Below are positions 52,605 to 63,500 of a DNA stretch of 64,000 bases, piece after piece. The stretch comes from Hippophae tibetana (Eukaryota; Streptophyta; Magnoliopsida; Rosales; Elaeagnaceae): assembly GCA_037013495.1 (NCBI GenBank), contig CM072808.1:7293319-7357318 (forward strand). Direction: 5' to 3'. How positions within the stretch are numbered: position 1 is the stretch's first letter; every line of letters starts with the position of its first letter. The position numbers and the translations under genes were made by a program. A model generated the notes under the pieces. That model ran no database searches and was not told where the DNA came from. It was given only the letters and a program-made list of their open reading frames with translations.

Positions 52605-55600
52605 CGGAGATAACTTTTGACTGGGGTATCCAAACGAATATTATAATATATAAAATTAAAGCTCGTATCAAATTAAACAATATGAATTTTCCTCGAAAGG
52701 AAAATCATTTTTGTACCCAAATAACATCGTTTACATCACTTATTTACTTTTTATAGTTTTTGATGCATTATTTTCATTTTACTTACTTCCGGTTTAATCC
52801 AATAGACCTATAAAGGAGATATTGGTGCCGATCAAGGTTTTTTTTTATATTTTCAATCAATCTCTCTTATGGAAAAAATATTGAGTTGAAAAAAAGAACG
52901 GAGATATTGTTCACATTTTCAAAAACAAAAAAACATTTGGTAAATAAGAGTAACAACTTTCAACGAAGATAACTTTTTACTCGGGTATCGAAACGAATAT
53001 TATAATTTATTAAATGGAAGCTCGTATCAAATTACACAATATGCATTGGTCTCGAAAGAAAAAAATCGTTTTTGTACCCAAATAACATCGTTTACATCAC
53101 TTATTTTGTGTTTAAAGATTTTGACGCAGGATTTTCATTTTACTTACTTTCGGTTTAATTCAAGAGAGCTATAAAGGGGATATTGGTGCCGACATAGGGT
53201 TTTCTTTATTTATATTTTCAATCAATCTCTTTTATTGAAAAAAATAGGGAAGAGAAAAAGAAAATGAATGTTGTTCAAATTTTCAAAATCGAAAACACAT
53301 TTGGAAAATATGAGTTACAACTTTCAACGGAGATAACTTTTGACTGGGGTATCGAAACGAATATTATAATATATCAAATTAAAGCTCGTATCAAATTAAA
53401 CAATATGCATTTTCATCGAAAGGAAAATCATTTTTGTACCCAAATAACATCGTTTACATCATTTATTTACTGTTTAAAGTTTTTGACGCACCATTTTCAT
53501 TTTACTTACTTCCGGTTTAATTCAATAGAGCTATAAAGGAGATATTGGTGCCGATCAAGGTTTGTTTTTTATATTTTCAATCAATCTCTCTTATTGAAAA
53601 AATATTGAGTAGAAAAAAAGAACTGAGATGTTGTTAACATTTTCAAAAACAAAAAGAAATTTGGTAAATAAGTGTAAAAACTTTCAAAGGAGATAACTTT
53701 TTACTCGGGTATCGAAACGAATATTATAATTTATTAAATGGATGCTCGTATCAAATTACACAATATGCATTGGTCATGCAAGAAAAAATTCGTTTTTGTA
53801 CCCAAATAACATCGTTTACATAATTTATTTAGTGTTTAAAGTTTTTGACGCAGCATTTTCATTTTACTTACTTCAGATTTAATTCAATAGAGCTATAAAG
53901 GAGATATTGGTGCCGACCTAGGTTTGTTTATTTATATTTTCAATCAATCTCTTTTATTGAAAAAAATAGGGAAGAGAAAAAGAAAATGAATGTTTTTCAC
54001 ATTTTCAAAATCGAAAACACATTTGGAAAATATGAGTTACAACTTTCAACGGACATAACTTTTGACTGGGGTATCGAAACGAAAATTATAATATATCAAA
54101 TTAAAGCTCGTATCAAATTAAACAATATGCATTTTCCTCGAAAGGAAAATCATTTTTTTACCCAAATAACATCGTTTACATCACTTATTTACTGTTTAAG
54201 GTTTTTGACGCAATATTTTCATTTTACTTACCTCCGGTTTAATTCAATAGACCTATAAAGGAGATATTGGTGCCGATCTAGGTTTGTTTTTTTATATTTT
54301 CAATAAATCTCTCTTATTGAAAAAATATTGGGTAGAAAAAAAGAATGGAGATGTCGTTAACATTTTCCAAAACAAAAAAACATTTGGTAAATAATTGTAA
54401 AAACTTCCAAAGGAGATAACTTTTTACTCGGGTATCGAAACGAATATTATAATTTATTAAATGGAAGCTCGTATCAAATTACACAATATGCATTGGTCAT
54501 GCAAGAAAAAAATCATTTTTGTACCCAAATAACATCGTTTACATCATTGATTTATTGTTTAAAGTTTTTGACGTAGCATTTTCATTTTACTTACTTCACG
54601 TTTAATTCAATAGAGCTATAAAGGAGATATTGGTGCCGACCTAGGTTTGTTTATTTATATTTTCAATCAATCTCTCTAACAGAAAAAAATAGAGAAGAGA
54701 AAAAGAAAATGAATGTTGTTCACATTTTCAAAATCGAAAACACATTTCGAAAATATGAGTTACAACTTTCTACGGAGATAACTTTTGACTGGGGTATCAA
54801 AACGAATATTATATAATCAAATTAAAGCTCGTATCAAATTAAACAATATGCATTTTCCTCGAAAGGAAAATCATTTTTTACCCAAATAACATCGTTTACA
54901 TCACTTATTTACTGTTTAAAGTTTTTGACGCAATATTTTCATTTTACTTACTTCCGGTTTAATTCAAGAGAGCTATAAAGGGGATATTGGTGCCGACATA
55001 GGGTTTTCTTTATTTATATTTTCAATCAATCTCTTTTATTGAAAAAAATAGGGAAGAGAAAAAGAAAATGAATGTTGTTCACATTTTCAAAATCGAAAAC
55101 ACATTTGGAAAATATGAGTTACAACTTTCAACGGAGATAACTTTTGACTGGGGTATCGAAACGAAAATTATAATATATAAAATTAAAGCTCGTATCAAAT
55201 TAAACAATATGCATTTTCCTCGAAAGGAAAATCATTTTTGTACATAAATAACATCATTTACATCACTTATTAACTGTTTAAAGTTTTTGACGCACTATTT
55301 TCATTTTACTTACGTCCGGTTTAATTCAATAGATCTATAAAGGAGTATTGGTGCCGATCTAGGTTTGTTTTTTTATATTTTCAATCAATCTCTCTTATTG
55401 AAAAAATATTGAGTAGAAAAAAAGAACAGAGATGTTGTTAACATTTTCAAAAACAAAAAAACATTTGGTACATAAGTGTAAAAGCTTTCAAACTAGATAA
55501 CTTTTTACTCGAGTATCGAAACGAATATTATAATTTATTAAATGGAAGCTCGTATCAAATTACACAATATGCATGGGTCATCCAAGAAAAAAATCGTTTT

Positions 55601-58600
55601 TGTACCCAAATAACATCGTTTAAATCATTTATTTAGTGTTTAAAGTTTTTGACGCAGTATTTTCATTTTACTTACTTCACGTTTAATTCAATAGAGCTAT
55701 AAAGAAGATATTGGAGCCGACCTAGGTTTGTTTATTTATATATTCAATCAATCTCTCTTATTGAAAAAAATAGAGAAGAGAAAAAGAAAATGAATGTTGT
55801 TCACATTTTCAAAATAGAAAACACATTTGGTAAATATGAGTTACAACTTTCAATAGAGATAACTTTTGATTGGGGTATCGAAACGAATATTATAATATAT
55901 CAAATTAAACCTCGTATCAAATTAAAAAATATGCATTTTCCTCGAAAGGAAAATCATTTTTGTACCCAAATAACATCGTTTACATCACTTATTTACTGTT
56001 TAAAGTTTTTGACGGACCATTTTCATTTGACTTACTTCCGGTTTAATTCAATAGAGCTATAAAGGAGATATTGGTGCCGATCAAGGTTTGTTTTTTATAC
56101 TTTCAATCAATCTCTATTATTGAAAAAATATTGAGTAGAAAAAAAGAACGGAGATGTTGTTAACATTTTCAAAAACAAAAAAACATTTGGTAAATAAGTG
56201 AAAAAACTTTCAAAAGAGATAACTTTTTACTCGAGTATCGAAACGAATATTATAATTTATTAAATGGAAGCTCGTATCAAATCACACAATATGCATTGGT
56301 CATGCAAGAAAAAATTCATTTTTGTACCCAAATAACATCGTTTACATCATTTATTTAGTGTTTATAGTTTTTGACGCAGCATTTTCATTTTACTTACTTC
56401 AGATTTAATTCAAGAGAGTTATAAAGGAGATATTGGTGCCGACCTAGGTTTGTTTATTTATATTTTCAATCAATCTCTTTTATTGAAAAAAATAGGGAAG
56501 AGAAAAAGAAAATGAATGTTGTTCACATTTTCAAAATCGAAAACACATTTGGAAAATATGAGTTACAACTTTCTACGGAGATAACTTTTGACTGGGGTAT
56601 CAAAACGAATATTATATCATCAAATTAACGCTCGTATCAAATTAAACAATATGCATTTTCCTCGAAAGGAAAATCATTTTTTACCCAAATAACATCGTTT
56701 ACATCACTTATTTACTGTTTAAAGTTTTTGACGCAATATTTTCATTTTACTTACCTCCGGTTTAATTCAATAGAACTATAAAGGAGATATTTGTGCCGAC
56801 CTAGATTTGTTTATTTATATTTTCAATCAATCTCTCTTATTGAAAAAAATAGGGAAGAGAAAAAGAAAATGAATGTTGTTCACATTTTCAAAATCAAAAA
56901 CACATTTGGTAAATATGAGTTACAAGTTTCAACGGAGATAACTTTTGACTGGGGTATCCAAACGAATATTATAATATATAAAATTAAAGCTCGTATCAAA
57001 TTAAACAATATGCATTTTCCTCGAAAGGAAAATCATTTTTGTACCCAAATAACATCGTTTACATCACTTATTTACTGTTTAAAGTTTTTGACGCAATATT
57101 TTCATTTTACTTACCTCCGGTTTAAATCAATAGACCTATAAAGGAGATATTGGTGCCGATCTAGGTTTTTTTTTTATATTTTCAATAAATCTCTCTTATT
57201 GAAAAAATATTGAGTAGAAAAAAAGAACGGAGATTTCGTTAACATTTTCAAAAACAAAAAAACATTTGGTAAATAAGTGTAAAAACTTCCAAAGGAGATA
57301 ACTTTTTACTCGGGTATCGAAACGAATATTATAATTTATTAAATGGAAGCTCGTATCAAATTACACAATATGCATTGGTCATGCAAGAAAAAAATCATTT
57401 TTGTACCCAAATAACATCGTTTACATCATTTATTTATTGTTTAAAGTTTTTGACGTAGCATTTTCATTTTACTTACTTCACGTTTAATTCAATAGAGCTA
57501 TAAAGGAGATATTGGTGCCGACGTAGGTTTGTTTATTTATATTTTCAATCAATCTCTCTTATTGAAAAAATAGGGAAGAGAAAAAGAAAATGAATGTTGT
57601 TCACATTTTCAAAATCAAAAACACATTTGGTAAATATGAGTTACCTCTTTCAACGGAGATAACTTTTGACTGGGGTATCCAAACGAATATTATAATATAT
57701 AACATTAAAGCTCGTATCAAATTAAACAATATGCATTTTCCTCGAAAGGAAAATCATTTTTGTACCCAAATAACATCGTTTACATCACTTATTTACTATT
57801 TAAAGTTTTTGACGCATCATTTTCATTTTACTTACTTCCAGTTTAATCCAATAGACCTATAAAGGAGATATTGGTGCCGATCAAGGTTTTTTTTTATATT
57901 TTCAATCAATCTCTCTTATGGAAAAAATATTGAGTAGAAAAAAAGAACGGAGATGTTGTTCACATTTTCAAAAACAAAAAAACATTTGTTAAATAAGAGT
58001 AACAACTTTCAACGGAGATAACTTTTTACTCGGGTATCGAAACGAATATTATAATTTATTAAATGGATGCTCGTATCAAATTACACAATATGCATTGGTC
58101 ATACAAGAAAAAATTCGTTTTTGTACCCAAATAACATCGTTTACATCATTTATTTAGTGTTTCAATTTTTTTGACGCAGCATTTTCATTTTACTTATTTC
58201 AGATTTAATTCAATAGAGCTATAAAGGAGATATTGGTGCCGACCTAGGTTTGTTTATTTATATTTTCAATCAATCTCTCTTATTGAAAAAAATAGGGAAG
58301 AGAAAAAGAAAAAGAATGTTGTTCAAATTTTCAAAATCAAAAACACATTTGGTAAATATGAATTACAACTTTCAACGGAGATAACTTTTGACTGGGGTAT
58401 CCAAACGAATATTATAATATATAAAATTAAAGCTCGTATCAAATTAAACAATATGTATTTTCCTCGAAAGGAAAATCATTTTTGTACCCAAATAACATCT
58501 TTTACATCACTTATTTACTGTTTAAAGTTTTTGACGCACTATTTTGATTTTACTTAAGTCCGGTTTAATTCAATAGACCTATAAAGGAGATATTGGAGCC

Positions 58601-60546
58601 GATCTAGGTTTGTTTTTTTATATTTTCAATCAATCTCTCTTATTGAAAAAATATTGAGTAGAAAAAAAGAACGGAGATGTTGTTAACATTTTCAAAAACA
58701 AAAAACCATTTGGTAAATATGGGTAAACCATTTCAAAGGAGATAACTTTTTACTCGGGTATCGAAACGAATATTATAATTTATTAAATGAAAGCTCGTAT
58801 CAAATTACACAATATGCATTGGTCATGCAAGAAAAAATTCGTTTTTGTACCTAAATAACATCGTTTACATCATTTATTTGGTGTTTAAAGTTTTTGACGC
58901 AGCATTTTCATTTTACTTACTTCAGATTTAATTCAATAGAGCTATAAAGGAGATATTGGTGCCGATCTAGGTTTGTTTATTTATATTTTCAATCAATCTC
59001 TCTTATTGAAAAAAATAGGGAAGAGTAAAAGAAAATGAATGTTGTTCACATTTTCAAAATCAAAAACACATTTGGAAAATATGAGTTAAGACTTTCAACA
59101 GAGATAACTTTTGACTGGGGTATCCAAACGAATATTATAATATATAAAATTAAAGCTCGTATCAAATTAAACAATATGTATTTTCCTTGAAAGGAAAATC
59201 ATTTTTGTACCCAAATAACATCTTTTACATCACTTATTTACTGTTTAAAGTTTTTGACGCAATATTTTCATTTTACTTACCTCCGGTTTAATTCAATAGA
59301 CCTATAAAGGAGATATTGGTGCCGATCTAGGTTTGTTTTTTTTTATATTTTCAATAAATCTCTCTTATTGAAAAAATATTGAGTAGAAAAAAAGAACGGA
59401 GATGTCGTTAACATTTTCAAAAACAAAAAAACATTTGGTAAATAAGTGTAAAAACTTCCAAAGGAGATAACTTTTTACTCGGGTATCGAAACGAATATTA
59501 TAATTTATTAAATGGAAGCTCGTATCAAATTACACAATATGCATTGGTCATGCAAGAAAAAAATCATTTTTGTACCCAAATAACATCGTTTACATCATTT
59601 ATTTATTGTTTAAAGTTTTTGACGTAGCATTTTCATTTTACCTACTTCACGTTTAATTCAATAGAGCAATAAAGGAGATATTGGTGCCGACCTAGGTTTG
59701 TTTATTTATATTTTCAATCAATCTCTTTTATTGAAAAAAATAGGGAAGAGAAAAAGAAAATGAATGTTGTTCACATTTTCAAAATCGAAAACACATTTGG
59801 AAAATATGAGTTACAACTTTCAACGGAGATAACTTTTGACTGGGGCATCGAAACGAATATTATAATATATCAAATTAAAGGTCGTATCAAATTAAACAAT
59901 ATGCATTTTCCTCGAAAGGAAAATCATTTTTGTACCCAAATAACATCGTTTACATCACTTATTTACTGTTTAAAGTTTTTGACGCACCATTTTCATTTTA
60001 CTTACTTCCGGTTTAATTCAATAGAGCTATAAAAACGATATTGGTGTCGATCAAGGTTTGTTTTTTATATTTTCAATCAATGTCTCGTATTGAAAAAATA
60101 TTGAGTAGAAAAAAAGAACGGAGATGTTGTTAACATTTTCAAAAACTAAAAAATAATTTGGTAAATAAGTGTAAAAACTTTCAAAGGAGATAACTTTTTA
60201 CTCGGGTATCGAAACGAATATTATAATTTATTAAATGGAAGCTCGTATCAAATTACACAATATGCATTGGTCATGCAAGAAAAAAATGGTTTTTGTACCC
60301 AAATAACATGGTTTACATCATTTATTTATTGTTTAAAGTTTTTGACGTAGCATTTTCATTTTACTTACTTCACGTTTAATTCAATAGAGCTATAAAGGAG
60401 AAATTGGTGTCAACCTAGTTTTGTTTATTTATATTTTCAATCAATCTCTTTTATTGAAAAAAATAGGGAAGAGAAAAAGAAAATGAATGTTGTTCACATT
60501 TTCAAAATCAAAAACACATTTGGTAAATATGAGTTACAAATTTAAA
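52605..60546. repeat. Large segmental repeat, copy 2
   Basis: This copy matches 44661-52604 with scattered single-base differences. Those I noticed: 'attatatcatc' near 56611 for 'attatataatc' near 48669; 'gacggacc' near 56011 for 'gacgcacc'; 'ttgtgccgacctagattt' at 56791 for 'ttggtgccgacctaggttt'; 'gaaaaagaatg' at 58309 for 'gaaaatgaatg', which removes that copy's frame start; and 'ttccttgaaagg' near 59181, a new stop. The second copy thus has three reading frames altered relative to the first. Confidence 0.93.
55242..56300. repeat. Left-family island inside the right array (copy 2)
   Basis: This is the counterpart of 47300-48360 at an offset of 7,942 bp, beginning in the chimeric A monomer at 54974. 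It carries the same diagnostic variants, including 'ttggtacataagtg' in the B monomer. The island was therefore already in place when the 22-monomer segment duplicated. Confidence 0.85.
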
Positions 60547-63500
60547 CGGAGATAACTTTTGACTGGGGTATCCAAACGAATATTATAATATATAAAATTA
60601 AAGCTCGTATCAAATTAAACAATATGAATTTTCCTCGAAAGGAAAATCATTTTTTACCCAAATAACATCGTTTACATCACTTATTTACTTTTTATAGTTT
60701 TTGATGCATTATTTTCATTTTACTTACTTCCGGTTTAATCCAATAGACCTATAAAGGAGATATTGGTGCCGATCAAGGTTTTTTTTTATATTTTCAATCA
60801 ATCTCTCTTATGGAAAAAATATTGAGTTGAAAAAAAGAACGGAGATATTGTTCACATTTTCAAAAACAAAAAAACATTTGGTAAATAAGAGTAACAACTT
60901 TCAACGAAGATAACTTTTTACTCGGGTATCGAAACGAATATTATAATTTATTAAATGGAAGCTCGTATCAAATTACACAATATGCATTGGTCTCGAAAGA
61001 AAAAAATCGTTTTTGTACCCAAATAACATCGTTTACATCACTTATTTTGTGTTTAAAGATTTTGACGCAGGATTTTCATTTTACTTACTTTCGGTTTAAT
61101 TCAAGAGAGCTATAAAGGGGATATTGGTGCCGACATAGGGTTTTCTTTATTTATATTTTCAATCAATCTCTTTTATTGAAAAAAATAGGGAAGAGAAAAA
61201 GAAAATGAATGTTGTTCAAATTTTCAAAATCGAAAACACATTTGGAAAATATGAGTTACAACTTTCAACGGAGATAACTTTTGACTGGGGTATCGAAACG
61301 AATATTATAATATATCAAATTAAAGCTCGTATCAAATTAAACAATATGCATTTTCCTCGAAAGGAAAATCATTTTTGTACCCAAATAACATCGTTTACAT
61401 CATTTATTTACTGTTTAAAGTTTTTGACGCACCATTTTCATTTTACTTACTTCCGGTTTAATTCAATAGAGCAATAAAGGAGATATTGGTGCCGACCTAG
61501 GTTTGTTTATTTATATTTTCAATCAATCTCTTTTATTGAAAAAAATAGGGAAGAGAAAAAGAAAATGAATGTTGTTCACATTTTCAAAATCGAAAACACA
61601 TTTGGAAAATATGAGTTACAACTTTCAACGGAGATAACTTTTGACTGGGCATCGAAACGAATATTATAATATATCAAATTAAAGGTCGTATCAAATTAAA
61701 CAATATGCATTTTCCTCGAAAGGAAAATCATTTTTGTACCCAAATAACATCGTTTACATCACTTATTTACTGTTTAAAGTTTTTGACGCACCATTTTTAT
61801 TTTACTTACTTCCGGTTTAATTCAATAGAGCTATAAAAACGATATTGGTGTCGATCAAGGTTTGTTTTTTATATTTTCAATCAATCTCTCGTATTGAAAA
61901 AATATTGAGTAGAAAAAAAGAACGGAGATGTTGTTAACATTTTCAAAAACTAAAAAATAATTTGGTAAATAAGTGTAAAAACTTTCAAAGGAGATAACTT
62001 TTTACTCGGGTATCGAAACGAATATTATAATTTATTAAATGGAAGCTCGTATCAAATTACACAATATGCATTGGTCATGCAAGAAAAAAATGGTTTTTGT
62101 ACCCAAATAACATGGTTTACATCATTTATTTATTGTTTAAAGTTTTTGACGTAGCATTTTCATTTTACTTACTTCACGTTTAATTCAATAGAGCTATAAA
62201 GGAGAAATTGGTGTCAACCTAGTTTTGTTTATTTATATTTTCAATCAATCTCTTTTATTGAAAAAAATAGGGAAGAGAAAAAGAAAATGAATGTTGTTCA
62301 CATTTTCAAAATCAAAAACACATTTGGTAAATATGAGTTACAAATTTAAACGGAGATAACTTTTGACTGGGGTATCCAAACGAATATTATAATATATAAA
62401 ATTAAAGCTCGTATCAAATTAAACAATATGAATTTTCCTCGAAAGGAAAATCATTTTTTACCCAAATAACATCGTTTACATCACTTATTTACTTTTTATA
62501 GTTTTTGATGCATTATTTTCATTTTACTTACTTCCGGTTTAATCCAATAGACCTATAAAGGAGATATTGGTGCCGATCAAGGTTTTTTTTTATATTTTCA
62601 ATCAATCTCTCTTATGGAAAAAATATTGAGTTGAAAAAAAGAACGGAGATATTGTTCACATTTTCAAAAACAAAAAAACATTTGGTAAATAAGAGTAACA
62701 ACTTTCAACGAAGATAACTTTTTACTCGGGTATCGAAACGAATATTATAATTTATTAAATGGAAGCTCGTATCAAATTACACAATATGCATTGGTCTCGA
62801 AAGAAAAAAATCGTTTTTGTACCCAAATAACATCGTTTACATCACTTATTTTGTGTTTAAAGATTTTGACGCAGGATTTTCATTTTACTTACTTTCGGTT
62901 TAATTCAAGAGAGCTATAAAGGGGATATTGGTGCCGACATAGGGTTTTCTTTATTTATATTTTCAATCAATCTCTTTTATTGAAAAAAATAGGGAAGAGA
63001 AAAAGAAAATGAATGTTGTTCAAATTTTCAAAATCGAAAACACATTTGGAAAATATGAGTTACAACTTTCAACGGAGATAACTTTTGACTGGGGTATCGA
63101 AACGAATATTATAATATATCAAATTAAAGCTCGTATCAAATTAAACAATATGCATTTTCCTCGAAAGGAAAATCATTTTTGTACCCAAATAACATCGTTT
63201 ACATCATTTATTTACTGTTTAAAGTTTTTGACGCACCATTTTCATTTTACTTACTTCCGGTTTAATTCAATAGAGCAATAAAGGAGATATTGGTGCCGAC
63301 CTAGGTTTGTTTATTTATATTTTCAATCAATCTCTTTTATTGAAAAAAATAGGGAAGAGAAAAAGAAAATGAATGTTGTTCACATTTTCAAAATCGAAAA
63401 CACATTTGGAAAAAATATGAGTTACAACTTTCAACGGAGATAACTTTTGACTCGGGCATCGAAACGAATATTATAATATATCAAATTAAAGGTCGTATCA

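Larger units (their letters stand above)
44503..59667. repeat. Right-family array 2, monomers 124-165
   Basis: Monomer starts and classes: 44503 A, 44865 B, 45228 A, 45590 B, 45952 A, 46312 B, 46675 A, 47032 A, 47394 B, 47756 A, 48116 B, 48478 A, 48835 A, 49195 B, 49557 A, 49916 B, 50278 A, 50638 B, 51001 A, 51361 B, 51726 A, 52086 B, 52449 A, 52809 B, 53170 A, 53532 B, 53894 A, 54254 B, 54617 A, 54974 A, 55336 B, 55698 A, 56058 B, 56420 A, 56777 A, 57137 B, 57499 A, 57858 B, 58220 A, 58580 B, 58943 A, 59303 B. A-A joins are at 44503, 47032, 48835, 54974 and 56777. The last two repeat the joins at 47032 and 48835 one large unit later. Confidence 0.92.

Noticed and set aside
56791-57141. Longer 116-codon frame as a distinct gene
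   Set aside because: It is the usual A-monomer frame extended upstream from a TTG because of a local change ('ttgtgccgacctagattt'). The extension covers the normal 5' part of the monomer.
1548-63281. About forty open reading frames of 60-116 codons, as separate protein-coding genes
   Set aside because: They are one frame of the A monomer, always at the same monomer position and strand, with shared stops in many copies, no recognisable domain and no unique flanking sequence. One representative is listed as a non-gene reading frame.
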